This document shows positions 35,064-46,626 of a stretch of DNA of 64,000 nucleotides, piece after piece. This DNA is from Epiperipatus broadwayi (lineage: Eukaryota; Onychophora; Udeonychophora; Euonychophora; Peripatidae), in NCBI GenBank assembly GCA_028023455.1, contig JAQFVV010013327.1, forward strand, positions 62,001-126,000, in the 5' to 3' direction. Under the pieces are notes generated by a model. It did no database searches and was not told the DNA's origin. It saw only the letters and a program-made list of their open reading frames with translations. Position 1 is the first letter of the stretch; each line of letters begins with the position of its first letter. Made by a program: the position numbers and the translations under genes.

Positions 35064-36458
35064 CTATCAATCCACTGCAGGATGAAGGTCTCTCCAAGTT
35101 TAATCCATCTTCTCCAATCTTTAGCTTCTCTTCTCCACAAAACACCCCTGCACATTTTCTTATTTCATCCATCCATCTCACATGTGGTCTCTTTCTGGGT
35201 CTTTTACAATCTGTTGGAATCCAGTTTAAAATTTCAATTGTCCATCTATTATCATCTCTTCTAGCAATATGTCCAGCCCAACTCCATTTCAATCTTTTAA
35301 TTTTTTCAATAAGGTCAGTAACACCTGTTTGTTGTCTTACCCATACATTGCGTTTTCAATCTCTTCTTGTTACTCCCAACATACATCTCTCCATACTCCT
35401 TTGAGTGTTCTGAAGTCTCTGTATTGCTTTTCTATTAAGTGTCCAAGTCTCGGATCCATAAGTAAGAACTGGTAAAACACATTTGTTAAAAACCATCCTT
35501 TTCAAACACATTGGCATATTTCCTTTTAGTATCAAGTTATTTCTACCAAAAGCACTCCAAACAAGTTTAATTCTATGATTAATTTCCTCCACTATGTTTC
35601 CATCTGTATTAATAATCTGACCAAGGTATTTGTAACAGTTAACTTCTTCTAATTCTTCATAATCAATCTTTATTTTCACATTTTGAGCAAATCGATTGAA
35701 CATTACTTTAGTCTTTTTAACAGTTATCTTTAGTCCTACTTTTCTACTTCCATCTGCTACCTCCTGCAACATTTCCTGCACCTCTGAAACATTATTTGCA
35801 AAAACAACTACATCATCTGTGAAATCTAAATGACTTAAATACTCTCCATTTACTTTCACTCCTTTAGTTTCCCATTTTAATCCACAAAATACTTCTTGCA
35901 GCACTGCTGTAAAGAGTTTTGGAGATATGGAATCACCTTGTCTTACACCTTTCTCAATGTTGATTTTTCCAGTATCATTATGTAATCTAATTGTTGCTGT
36001 TGCATTTTTATAAATATTCTTTAAAATATGACAATATCCTGGATCTATACCTTGATGATCCTATGCTTTAATCAATGAAGAAATGTGTATAGAATCGAAT
36101 GCCTTTTCATAATCTACAAATCCAAAACATAATGACAACTCATATTCGTTTGTCCTTTCTATGACTTCTCTCAATACCTGGATATGATCTATTGTACTAA
36201 AACCACTTTTAAATCCAGCTTGTTCTCTTGGTTGGTGGAAATCCAGAGTTCTCTGTAGACGAGTTGTAATTATCTTGGTAAAAATTTTATATAAAACTGA
36301 TAAAATGCTGATAGGTCTGTAATTTCTAATATCTCCTTTATCACCTTTTTTAAATATTAATATTATTACTGCATTCTTCCAATCTTCCGGTACATCTTTA
36401 TCATTTAGACATTTGGTATATAACTTTGCTAAAATTGTTTCTATTTCTTCACCTGCTT

Positions 36459-36462
<4 letters not shown>
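35036..36462 (-). pseudogene. RTE-type reverse transcriptase fragment
   Basis: One frame carries almost all of it. Blocks: 'VPEDWKNAVIILIFKKGDKG', 'DIRNYRPISILSVLYKIFTK', 'EQAGFKSGFSTIDHIQVLRE', 'LCFGFVDYEKAFDSI' (first catalytic Asp), 'GVRQGDSISPKLFTAVLQEV', 'LSHLDFTDDVVVF' (F-x-DD, Ala changed to Thr), 'VNCYKYLGQIINTDG', 'VLPVLTYGSETWTL' and 'WSWAGHIARRDDNRWT'. These are hallmarks of the RTE/BovB-like family that is common in arthropods and molluscs. Breaks: TAG at 36,061-36,063, a stop at 35,356-35,358, and a frameshift near 35,120 ahead of the end 'ETFILQWIDSDD'. Having only two nonsense codons in more than 450 suggests moderate age. Confidence 0.93.

Positions 36463-36465
<3 letters not shown>
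35036..36465 (-). mobile_element. RTE-like LINE, 5'-truncated
   Basis: Minus-strand LINE with RT palm, thumb and C-terminal domain. The upstream (high-coordinate) end is cut at a TA tract (36,465-36,496). The 3' end reads TGATAGTGATGATATATATA, like the short microsatellite tails of RTE/BovB elements. The endonuclease and the first RT blocks are missing. 5' truncation is normal for LINE insertions by target-primed reverse transcription. Confidence 0.9.
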
Positions 36466-36502
<37 letters not shown>

Positions 36503-36540
36503 ATATTTTTATATATATATATTGTATATATATATATTGT
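36465..36540. repeat. TA-rich microsatellite block at RTE truncation
   Basis: (TA)n, then 'taatatataatatttttata', then a second (TA)n with 'ttgta' interruptions. The RTE reading frame is lost exactly here. Confidence 0.9.
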
Positions 36541-37310
36541 GATGAGCGCACATACTGTGGTCACACAGGTACCTACAAAACATCCACAAATTAGAAATGT
36601 TAGCGTTGGAAAGAAAGAAATAAATAAGAAAGAAAAAACGAGCTTGGAGATTAACAAAACCAGGAAATGGTGAAAATTAGCACAACAAAGAGAAAGAGAG
36701 GGAACTAGAGTTAACAAGATCGTTATCTTTTGCTAGTCAAAGTCCGAATTTCGATAAAAGTAAATATTAAATTATAATACTACCAGCATACAGTAGGAAA
36801 GTTAAAGCAGTAAAGAAACATAAATAAAACATGTAGTAATATATGATTTAGGAAAAGCAAAGTTTAAAAAAGAAAAAAAAAGGGGGGAAAGAAAAACTTC
36901 GATAGCGCGGAAAGAAAAACCTAGAAAATTAATATGTTCGAAAAGATAAGGATCTGGGTTTCAAAGTACACATTTGACGACAAACGAAATGCAGATTTAG
37001 GGATTAGAGGTAAAGCAAGAATTAGAAAAAAAAGATAAATGATTATTAAATTTTAAATAAGAAATAAATAAAACATGCGTTACAATTTGTGTAAGTAATC
37101 AAAGAAAAATAAGAAAATAAATAAAATGTACGTAGTGCTATAAAATCATATAAGATAAAGTTACATATGGCCGAAGGCAGAGCAGGGGAGGTGTCAACAA
37201 CAAGGGGAAACAAAGAATCTAAAGGACAAAGGCCATTGGAATGTTTTAATTAAGAAAAAAAAAGAAAAAATTAGGTGGAGAGCAAAAGAGATAAAAGGAG
37301 AGATTAGAGC
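36541..37310 (+). other. Purine-rich strand-asymmetric segment
   Basis: On the plus strand, A and G strongly dominate for about 750 bp (for example 'aaaaaaaggggggaaagaaa' near 36,873). The phrase 'aataaataaaacatg' recurs three times at about 36,820, 37,065 and 37,115 in slightly changed form, suggesting very imperfect tandem units. No frame is convincing. It might be a leader or polypurine part of an LTR element, but no LTRs were found. Confidence 0.4.
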
Positions 37311-37680
37311 GTGAGACTTCGAGTCGATAAGGTGAAAAATCGCGGCTCCAAGAATCAGCCGATATAGCTAACCAACATGACTTTTACCGTCGATTTCTCA
37401 CATAGTATGACCGGCTAAGGCCATCATGATCGCGGTCAGTCCGGACTTCTGTACCAATGGTTCTGCAATAATGTGACAGATACGGTAGTAATGCCTGCCT
37501 ATGGACTCCTGTAGTGGCCTGACCTGTTATGCCTCATCCTCCATGACTCACTAACCAAGAAGCTACATCCCACCAAATATAATCTATGACCGTCCCTCCT
37601 AAAGAAGTGGATAATCCATGTGACGGTCGACAACACGCCGGAAGGAACTCAAAGACTAAACGCTAGGTAACTGAAACATT
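37311..37680. other. GC-richer unrecognised segment
   Basis: About 370 bp with clearly higher GC and CG dinucleotides (words such as 'gatcgcggtcagtccgg' and 'gacggtcgacaacacgccgg'). All six frames are interrupted. It follows the purine-rich segment directly, and the two could be parts of one decayed mobile element. Confidence 0.35.
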
Positions 37681-38348
37681 ATTTTATATATTGTCAAATG
37701 TGCACATAAATTTTATAGACAATGGCCAAATGCTTTTCATGAATGGTAATGACATTCTTTTGATAGACAGCTGGGCTAACGAGTTATAAATGTGACAGCA
37801 TTTATAATGATTTCAAGTATTTAGTTGTAATAATTTCAAATATTTATTTCCTTATAGCACTATAAAATATAATATGTTTAAATTTTATATTAATATTTCT
37901 TATGTGTTTTATTACCAAATTATGTGTTAGTATTAAAATATATCAATTTATTTAAAATCCGTCTTGTCTCGTTCTTCGCCACTCCACAAAATAGTCTAAT
38001 ACTGGGAGGGTAGAAATATTATTTCATTTGTTGAGTTCTTTTCGTGATGACAGTAACACGTGAGATGTTGATGGTACATGGTTTTATCCTGTAAAATTTA
38101 TAAATTAGCCAAGCACTGTAACTGTAATATCTTACAGCAGCCGGGAGAAAGCTGATAGGGAAAAATAATCTGGAGGTTATATCTGTATAGCGTACAGATT
38201 CGGTCAGGTACGGAAATTGGCTCGTCTGTTTCCGTATTTCTCTCTGCTTGAGGTAGCGGAAGGTGGACAATTTTTGAATAATAAGAATTCCCCATTACAT
38301 ATATAAGTGAAAGGGAAGTTGGAGCTTTTCGATCGTCCCATGCCCATT

Positions 38349-38382
<34 letters not shown>

Positions 38383-40193
38383 GAGAGTACCATATGGGCC
38401 TCACCTAAAACAATTTGTGTTTCTTTGTGAATTTAACTGTGCCTATATCGAATCATCAGATATAAATAACTTACACCTATCTAAAGCTTTTCATGTATCA
38501 GCTATATATATATATATATATATATAGACTAGTTAGTATTAAAAGAATAATTCTAAAAATGAATAATTCTAGTTTATTTATACACACACATAAATAAAAT
38601 GTTTCTAACTAATAGTATTTTTTTTTATTAACTAAAACTTGACATTTGACAAAGCCTCAAGTCGACATTGCATTTTTATCAGTTGAAACAAAGGAAATAA
38701 ACGTTTAAGGTTCATTACAAATTGTATGTGTTAAACAATAGAGAGCGTGCACATGATTAAGTGATATGCTTGCAGAAATTAATCCAGTATAAAAACGAAC
38801 TAATATTGTTATAACAATAATCTTCTATTTAGTTATCAAGGCAAGAACTACGTCTGTAAATTTAAATGTGTTCGAATTTAGAACACATTTAAGAAAAATT
38901 AAAAAAAGAAGATTCAATATTTTAAAACCTGTTTCAAGTAATTAATTTACTGCCTTTGAATATTATAAAGAACTATAGAAAAATAATCAGTGAAATTAAC
39001 AAGGTTATAAAAGTTATCAACGTCTTCGAAATGAGCTTTCAAAATATATATTTAAGAAGACAAATATTTATAAAGATGTTCTTTGGCTAGATTATTTATG
39101 CCAGGGATTTCTGCAGATGTTTTAAACCCAAACATGTAAATTTATTCCTACTTAATCAATGCCTAAAATATAATCGCCGTAATTCTCATTTAAAAAGCTG
39201 CCTTTAATATTGGAGTATTATATTGAAGAAGATGTTAAATATTTTACTACACAAATATTTAAAGAATGAATATCTGGATTGCCTCTTCTATGGATGATCA
39301 ATGAACTTTATGTTTCAACATTCATCATCATTTTATTTCGTCTAAGGAGGGATATAAAACCGTTATTCTTTCACATCTTGGATTACTTCATTGTGTAATT
39401 TAAGAACTCCTAAACTTTATTTCCTTTGTGGATAATTATATTACTTAGAAAAAATACTTCATATATTAAAGTGGATAACTGATAAGATGAACACTTTATT
39501 TTTTTTATTTATTTAATAAAATTTAGATGTTGATATTTTGATATATACTCTGATGGAAATGACAGCTGAGTAAGGTAAACGTTTTTAAATTATTTCAATT
39601 TGGAAGTAAGTTGTATTATATTCCAAATTGAATCTTACATGACAATTAACATAATATATTTTTAAACATACATAACTAATATCAGAATACATTCTATTAT
39701 TAATCTAGTGTGAATGGATGTTATCGTATATGGACATATAACACACACTGAATCATTTTAATGACACAATAGGTAGATTTATACTGTATCATGTGTATTA
39801 TTTATTATACACATGATTTTAAATTATATATATATATATATATGTATGTAAATGATTACATTATTTTTTTTGAATTTTAAATAATTTATTAGTGTATATA
39901 TATATATATATAAGTACAGATTATAATTCTAAATTTTAATATTTTTATGTGATAATATTTTTGTTTTTCATTACGGATTAAAATGTATTAAACTTGATTT
40001 TAAAATTAAACAGGTCTTGTTTGTTTATTTTATTTAGTCGTTTTATAAAACCAATATTTATAAATATACATACTCATGCATATATATGTTAAATCAACTT
40101 AGTGATTTAATATTTATAAAGAAGTTATACATAGCTTATATTAAATTTATTATTGCTATGGGATATTTGTGGAAATGCCTGAAGAGAGTCGAT
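37681..40193. other. AT-rich DNA without a recognised gene
   Basis: Only microsatellites could be named: a TA palindrome at 38,349-38,382 with acaat/attgt flanks, and TA tracts at 38,503-38,526, 39,825-39,842 and 39,896-39,912. Confidence 0.5.
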
Positions 40194-40363
40194 TGTAATT
40201 TCTACTCTGAGCTCAAATTCCGAGAGTAACGAGGTTATTAATAGAGGAGTGGATTGGATTATATTTTAAATCACATCATCCATGGCATTCTATAAGAAGA
40301 TTCAAAGTCTGAATATAGTTAGATGCGACTTCCTCGAGTCCTGAAAAGGATCATCCCATTATA
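40194..40363 (+). repeat. 170-bp direct repeat, left copy (possible LTR)
   Basis: It is repeated at 42,615-42,784 with about 7 substitutions and no indel. It begins TGTAATTTC. Two bases past the shared end the sequence is 'ca' followed by TGGTGCCCATAC, as expected for an LTR end and a tRNA primer-binding site. Against an LTR: the right copy lacks the terminal CA, running into a TA tract instead. No polypurine tract precedes the right copy, and no target duplication is visible. Confidence 0.5.
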
Positions 40364-40365
40364 CA

Positions 40366-40382
40366 TGGTGCCCATACTTAAG
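40366..40382 (+). promoter_or_regulatory. Possible primer-binding site
   Basis: TGGTGCCCATACTTAAG follows the bases 'ca' after the left 170-bp repeat. A PBS of LTR retrotransposons normally begins TGG, the complement of the tRNA CCA end. The matching tRNA could not be identified from memory. Confidence 0.3.
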
Positions 40383-40848
40383 GCATGAAACAGTAGTTTT
40401 CCATTGGTTAAATCCATAGTTTAAAAAAATAAATAAATATATGAGTATGGTGTGAATTGGTAAAAACACTGAATAATAAATAATAGAGACCTTGAAATAA
40501 AATAAACCGTAGTAAACAGATAAATCAGTCGCTTTAAAATAAATAAATAAATACAATTATAATTTGGGCATTAAAATATATATTATAATAACATCTTATA
40601 AAAGTAGGAAAAATAGAATTACATTTAAGGGCATAAGAACAGCATGAAATCTTATGGCATATATTAAATTATTACTTTGAAAGGAAAGTAACTTATATTT
40701 ATATATAACTTTAATTTTTTTTTGTTAATGATAACTAGAAGTGGGAAAAAGCTAATAATAATGGAAGTAAAAAGTTTCGAAGAATAATAAAGATAGTGAA
40801 ATAGAAATTACTTCAATTAGTGATGAACAAGGGTCTTTACAAGTCCTA

Positions 40849-42191
40849 ATGTCTGAGAAGTCTGTAGAAGAAGTTGAACATCCTTCACAAGTTCACATGA
40901 TAGATCAAATATTACCCCAAACACAAAAGGTAACTGAAGCTATAATAGTACAACCTCAAGGAAGTGATAATTATATGGCTCAATTGGTCCGAATGATGAT
41001 GGAAATGAAAGCTGATATAAATAATATAAAAGCTGATATAAATAATATAAAAGCTGATATGAATAATATGGCAACCAAAGCTGATATAAATAATATAAAA
41101 GCTGATATAAATAATATAAAAGCTGATATGAATAGTATAAATGCTGATATAAATAAAATGAATGCTGATATGAAGGGAGAAATGGCTAGAATGAATGATA
41201 ATATGGTAACCAAAGCTGATATGGATAATATGGAAGGGAAATTAAAAGAAGACATAATTTCTATAAAAGAAGAGTTAAAGAAAGATATTGATAATGTTAA
41301 GGAAAAGATGCAAGTAGAAATCAAAGTTGTTGTTGAAAAGAAACAAACTGCCAATGAAGTAGAAAGATTTCATGACACAAAAGCATCAACAATATCGATG
41401 GCAATTCAATGCCAAAAATCCAAAGCTTACCCTAAACATGAGATCTGCAAATATGATGATAGCATCCAGAACAAATCACTCTTAGTTCAAACGAATATTT
41501 CAGAAGAAAACTGTCATGATTATCATTTTCCCATAAAGCAGAGAATGAAGTAGGAGATCATTGCAGCATTACTAAAGTGCTTGAACCTGATCCAAATATC
41601 TTAGAAAGAGAAGAGGATATGGATAATGTGCAAAATAAATTAAATTCTGAATCTCAAGAATTGAGAAAAACACAGTCAACTGATAATACTGAATGTCTAG
41701 ATAAATTAAGACTTCGGATTTCTTGTATTAATAACAAGTTAAATCATGAACTCATGAAACTTGAGATGACTCCACAATCTAAAGATATAATAGATGAATA
41801 CAACAGTGAAGTGTATTTTGAGTCATCCCATCATTACTCCCAATCAAAAATTAAAACATTTCATCAACAAGGTGTTGATAAATTGTATGACAATCATCTG
41901 ATAATATCATTATCAATGATAATATTTAATGGAAAAGAAGGTTGTCTTAATAGAATGTTTGATTTAGAAGATATAGAGGAAGAAAATAGATTCAATTGTC
42001 TGAAGTGTAAATTATGGTGTATGAAGCATCACCATAATCCTGAAGATGAACAAATTATAAAAAGTCTTCAGACAATAATAAAAATATTTATAATACTATC
42101 TAAGAGACAGAAAGGTTCACAATTCCATAGGTTGTGTAATACTTATGAAGGTTCCTTCACGTTTATTGAACATGTCAATGGATGTGCTTAA
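40849..42191 (+). pseudogene. Gag-like coiled-coil protein with heptad repeats, one frameshift
   Basis: The first frame (ATG at 40,849 to a stop at 41,551-41,553) has an acidic N-terminus, then about nine seven-residue repeats of the type ADINNIK/ADMNNMA (codons repeat as 21-bp units, 41,010-41,160), then a long charged helix. The second frame (to 42,191) carries on the acidic helical character and ends with 'FNCLKCKLWCMKHHHN', a Cys/His cluster that might bind zinc. The two frames overlap at about 41,500-41,550, which points to one indel in a single gene. Upstream, another short frame from ATG 40,761 may be the original start, again displaced by one indel. I infer a gag-like protein from the coiled coil, the Cys/His end and the flanking direct repeats. 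A host coiled-coil gene is the alternative. Confidence 0.5.
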
Positions 42192-42614
42192 AAAGTAAAG
42201 CACACATATAAGGAAGGACTTCATAGATTATGACTTTGGGATGTGGCAATGGACTTTCGGTAATAATAGAATCCATTAGGCTGTTCTTTTAAGAGAATAA
42301 ATGTATATATGTATATAAATAATTGAAGTTGATATTAATAGCAATAAAAATGCATCAAATTAACCAAAGTATAAAAAAATACTTACAGGTTTATTAGAGT
42401 TCAAGTTATGGTTGGTAAATAAGTAATAATGTTAGATCAATTAAGCATCATGATAATGCAATCTGATATTGACACCACTTATAAATGTAAGTCCATTATT
42501 ATATATTTTGATAAGGATATATATAAATAAAACATTTATGTTATATAGCATGATGTTGTTAAACTATAATAGCAATCAGCATTAAGCCAATGCACATGCG
42601 TTTTCTGGATATAT

Positions 42615-42784
42615 TGTAATTTCTACTCTGAGCTCGAATTCCAAGAGTAACGAGGTTATTAATAGAAGAGTGGATTGGATTATATTTTAAATCACATCAT
42701 CCATGGCATCCTATAAGAAGATTCAAAGTCTGAATATAGTTAGATGCAACTTCCTCGAGTCCTGAAAAGGATCGTCCCGTTATA
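42615..42784 (+). repeat. 170-bp direct repeat, right copy
   Basis: Same length as the left copy and about 96 percent identical. It runs directly into a TA tract (42,783-42,800). It is preceded by 'cattaagccaatgcacatgcg', a word shared with the foldback cluster at 44.2-45.1 kb, so the junction is composite. Confidence 0.6.
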
Positions 42785-42913
42785 ATATATATATATATAT
42801 TACAAATCGATGTCGGTATTTCTTCAAAATAATATACGTAACTCTATAAATAAATATTTAAAAATACAGTAATTAAAAGTCAATAAAAATTATATGTATA
42901 CCTATAACTTAGA

Positions 42914-42945
42914 AGCGTTTTCACTACATTGTAGCTTTGTCAACT
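42914..42945 (-). ncRNA. Hammerhead-like motif at 3' end of PLE copy C
   Basis: Minus strand: GTTGACAAAG, stem CTACA-at-TGTAG, TGAAAACGC. Compared with CUGANGA - stem II - GAAA it keeps the stem and GAAA, but the first box is degraded. The position, about 40-70 bp past the endonuclease stop, matches that of other PLE ribozyme motifs. Confidence 0.45.
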
Positions 42946-42982
42946 ATCACATTTAAAATGTCAACTTTCCCATAATTCAATG

Positions 42983-43689
42983 TCAACTTTCCCATGATTC
43001 TGTTATCTTAATGTTTGCAGCTTGCTGATTAATTAAATTTTGCTTGTATTTATATATTAACATCACCTCTTTAATTTTTATATTATTGTTATTTCTTTCA
43101 GTTTCCAATATTTTTACATTGTTATAATCAAAATCAAAACCATATATACATGATTTATTATGGTCATAAAAAACCGAAGGTGATAAATTCTCACTATTTT
43201 TAAAACTTTGTTTCGTATTTTGAACCCTTTTAAACAATATGTGCTCTTTTGTTCTTTTTTCCAATGTGCACCTCGATTCACCTATATATACACTACCACA
43301 CCTACATGTCCATTTGTAAATGATACAATTTTTATTTGTCAATAAAGTTTTATCTTTTGAATTGTTTATTAATTTATTCAATGTAGGTGGTGCATAAAAT
43401 GCTATATCACAAATTCCTTTATAAATTTTCTTAATGAAACTTGCCTGTTGATTCGATATATATGGTATTGATATCCACAACATTTTATCAGAAAAAATAA
43501 CATTATTATTAGTATGTTTATATTTAGAAGTAAAATTTTTAACAGTATAATATACACATCATAACTGTATCCAATGTTTAACAACTCATTACAATAAACT
43601 TCAATATTTTTAGTTTTATCTGATGCATATTTACAAAGGTTATCATTTCTAAATAAAAAGGACTTCAAACCTGCCATTTTGTGTGACAT
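42983..43689 (-). pseudogene. RT thumb and GIY-YIG endonuclease of PLE copy C
   Basis: The upstream frame starts 'MSHKMAGLKSFLFRNDNLCK', the thumb block just before the linker. A frameshift near 43,480-43,560 leads to the frame with 'APPTLNKLINNSKDK', 'CIIYKWTCRCGSVYIGESRC' (GIY-YIG, with a CxC as in PLEs) and the basic helix 'TLEKRTKEH', followed by 'SPSVFYDHNKSCIYGFDFD'. The frame ends at a natural-looking C-terminus ('LINQQAANIKITESWES'), similar to copy B's end. The endonuclease frame itself is intact for about 160 codons, so this copy is younger than copy A. The RT is missing. Confidence 0.87.
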
Positions 43690-43726
43690 TGTTATATATA
43701 TATATATATATATATAACAATGTCAC

Positions 43727-43760
<34 letters not shown>
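43682..43760. repeat. TA hairpin at 5' truncation of PLE copy C
   Basis: Arms tgtgacattgt and acaatgtcaca flank a TA tract (43,682-43,727), followed by a second TA tract to 43,760. The left arm is PLE coding sequence, so the right arm is an inverted copy of the element's truncated end. Confidence 0.9.
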
Positions 43761-43766
<6 letters not shown>

Positions 43767-44235
43767 ATTTAAGGAATGTTAAAATTTGTGAAAATAATTA
43801 TATTGCTAATTTTTTTTTAGGTTTATGCACCAATAATTAAACTGTCAATTACAGTATTAATATAATATAGGGTATATGAGCACAGACTTTCACATGACCC
43901 ACCATTCTCCACTCTATCTAATAACACTGATACCCTCAAGCACATATATGCTGAAAAGATAAATAATCACCAATATACATATTTTATGCTAAACCAGCAA
44001 ATTCATAATAATAGTTAAAAGCAACAGTGAAAGCCAAAAAATAGTACTTACCAAATTTTGCAGTAGAACGTGTAATTGGAGGCCAATCTTAAATATATAT
44101 ATATATATATATATTAGTTGTCTAATAAATTGACTAAATATTTTATCATTATCGTTATATATATATATATATCAATAGATCTAAAATGAGATATTATTTT
44201 ATATAGCACTATGTTTCTTATATAATAGTAGTATT
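43761..44235. other. AT-rich DNA without a recognised gene
   Basis: Two TA tracts (about 44,094-44,114 and 44,155-44,172). Nothing else could be named. The right part ('tatatagcactatgttt') already belongs to the foldback family that follows. Confidence 0.5.
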
Positions 44236-45110
44236 AGCGATTATGCCAATGCACATGCGATTTAAAGATAAATTATAAATGAATACTCAATTTTTCCAGG
44301 CACGAGATATAGTATTTTAGAAAGAATGGAATGAATCCACCCATTCTTTCAACCCAAATATTTATGTATTGACAAATCTTAATGGTATGGAATAAAAGAG
44401 TGTGATGGTGTTACACGATCACTTTAAATTACATTTGTTATATTTGAACGAATGACGCAAAATCTTTACAATTGACAAACCGTGATTCTTTAGTTGAAAT
44501 TAAACATATATAATGAGATATTATTTGATGGTGCACTATGTTTTTTATGAAATAGTAATATTAGTGATTAAGCCTATGCACTTTAAAGATGAATTATAAA
44601 TGAATACACACCTAAGATTTGCCCATACATAAACGTTTGGGTTGAAAGAACGGGTTGATTCATCCCATTCTTTCTAAAATACTATATCTCGTGTCTGGAA
44701 AAATTGAGTATTCATTTATAATTTATCTTTAAAGCACATGTGCATTAGCTTAATCACTAATATTACTATTACATAAAAAACATAGCGCTATATAAAATAA
44801 TATCTCTTTATATATGTTTAATTTCAACTAAAGAATGATCGTTCGTAAATTGTAAAGATTTTTGCAAGCATCATTCATTCAAATATAACAAATGTAATTC
44901 AAAGTGATCATGTAACACCATCATGCTCTTATTTCCACACACTTAAGATTTACTCATACATAAACACTTGGGTCAAAAGAATGGGTGGATTCATTCCATT
45001 CTTTCTAAAATACTATATCTCATGACTGGAAAAAAATGAGTATTCATTTATAATTTATTTTTAAAGCGCATGTGTTATTGGCGTGCATTGGCTTAATCAT
45101 TAATATTCCT
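44236..45110. repeat. Foldback repeat cluster with ~45-bp inverted termini
   Basis: The word 'tttaaagataaattataaatgaata' type (44,262-44,290) recurs at 44,582-44,607 and, inverted, at 44,705-44,740 and 45,030-45,065. Internal words ('agaaagaatggaatgaatcc', 'cccattctttcaaccca', 'ctatatctcgtg', 'ttaacaca/gatcactttg', 'ctttagttgaaattaaac') also appear in both orientations. The unit at about 44,565-44,770 is itself a palindrome. No protein is encoded. This fits foldback or MITE-like DNA, or a satellite made of inverted units. The word 'aagccaatgcacatgcg' at unit ends also occurs at 42,583-42,601. Confidence 0.75.
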
Positions 45111-45935
45111 ATTAATAGATCTATATAAAATTAATAAACAATCAACATATAAATAAAAATGCCTAATATAAATTAAACAACAATGTTCAATAGAATTTCC
45201 TCAATCAGGAACCATAAACAGAAAAAAAATCATTTGGAAATCCAAGTCAGTTAGTAAAATTTTGCATTTGGGTTTTAATTTAACCTTACTCTTAAAGCAT
45301 ATCTTAACAATCTATAATTAATTATTTAAAAAGTTTTAGCTATTTTGAAAAAAGTTAATAGATGTTTCCAGCTTTAATAGATATGCTGTAAACCATGGCG
45401 TTATCTCCTACCTGTATTTTGTTTTTTAACTCTTTTCCAGTTTCAGACATACTTACCATTTTATTTAACTTATTTTTTTACAAATAATTTAATCATCTGT
45501 TTTATTAATCTATTCCCAAATGTAGGGTGTTCTAAAAATGATATACATCGAGGTAAATCTGACATAGCAGGCCAAAACATATTCTTCAAGGTTTTCTTTC
45601 TTTTGCTTGGAGCATTTTTTTTAAATTTTACTTCATTTATATTAAAATTTACTTCCTTTTTAAAGTTTGACTTTAGATTCTTTTACTGCTTAGAGTATTA
45701 TATGTAACCCCAACTCCTATTTATGTATTGAAAAAAAATATTTGCAATAACATGAAAATCATCCTTTTTTAAAACAAAAACCTAATTCTTTATAACCACC
45801 AGATGGCGATTAATAATATTACATCACCACTCCAACCTTCTGCAAAGAATAAAATTTTAATCAGAAAAAGAATAGTAGGAGTTAAGAAAAGTGTCCTATA
45901 ATGTGGGTAAGTGACTTTCAATTAAATCGTAAGTC
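45111..45935. other. AT-rich DNA without a recognised gene
   Basis: No supported feature. It may include decayed 5' sequence of the LINE that follows. Confidence 0.45.
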
Positions 45936-46404
45936 ATGAAAGGGGTTAAAAAACCCAAATCTGCTAAAAGCAAGTATAGGAAAATTTTCGATGGAGTTTC
46001 TAAAATGGCCGATAAATGTTTGAATAATAGTAATGACAAAATATACAAAAATTCTACAAAAGCTGGGAAAAGTCCTGACCGACACAGAAGTCTATCTAAT
46101 TCACAACTTTCTAACTCAAATTATAATTATTACAACAATTCTAATTCACAAAAGTGACAAATGTCATGAAAATCAAAAGAAAACTGATCAGAGAAATTCT
46201 AGTCAACCATTAACAGCCAACAAAGTCACTAGAGAAAACAATATTACCAGTTCTAAAATTATTAAAAATGAGACAGAAGCACCTAAACTAATGGTTCTGA
46301 AACTCTGAAGAATTCTGATAATTATCATAACAATCACCTCAGTTATGCCAGACATTGTGATCAACATGCTCTGAGAATATGGGGTAGCAAGTGTTTATCT
46401 GAGG

Positions 46405-46626
46405 ATGATTGCAAATTTTATAGCCAACAAAACCATCCACATCACAATGAATGTGAAAATTGCTTCTGGATTTGCACCCTCCATCTCGATTTCCCAAGGA
46501 TCTCCATTTGGTGCACTACATTGTATAGTCTATATCAACCTGCTATTAATGGATATTGAGAGATCATTGCCTAGAGTGTTTGTACCTGTCATGAGAAAAG
46601 AGATCAAACATCTCTCTTATAGATGA
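46405..46626 (+). pseudogene. LINE reverse transcriptase fragment
   Basis: About 73 codons. The N-terminal part 'NKTIHITMNVKIASGFAPSI' parallels the 'nRtfrVrvn...S.....GVPQG' block, and 'SQGSPFGALHCIVYINLLLM' the QGSPLSP block. The frame breaks before the catalytic aspartates. Only this piece and its spacing to the later thumb and Cys motifs support the call. Confidence 0.7.

Larger units (their letters stand above)
42800..43727 (-). mobile_element. Penelope-like element, copy C, 5'-truncated at a TA hairpin
   Basis: Minus strand: RT thumb (about 43,689-43,600), linker, GIY-YIG domain (43,483-42,983), then a 3' region with a hammerhead-like motif and an end at the TA tract near 42,800. Its upstream boundary is a perfect hairpin around TA at 43,682-43,727, whose arm is the element's own sequence. 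It is related to copy A at the protein level but clearly diverged. Confidence 0.87.

Noticed and set aside
35033-35475. Plus-strand frames over the RTE
   Set aside because: Antisense shadows of the minus-strand reverse transcriptase.
40980-41354. Minus-strand hydrophobic frame with FILFISA repeats
   Set aside because: Antisense shadow of the ADINNIK heptad repeat on the plus strand.
41500-41560. Programmed frameshift in the gag-like gene at 40.8-42.2 kb
   Set aside because: No slippery string in the right register was found; a simple indel is more likely.
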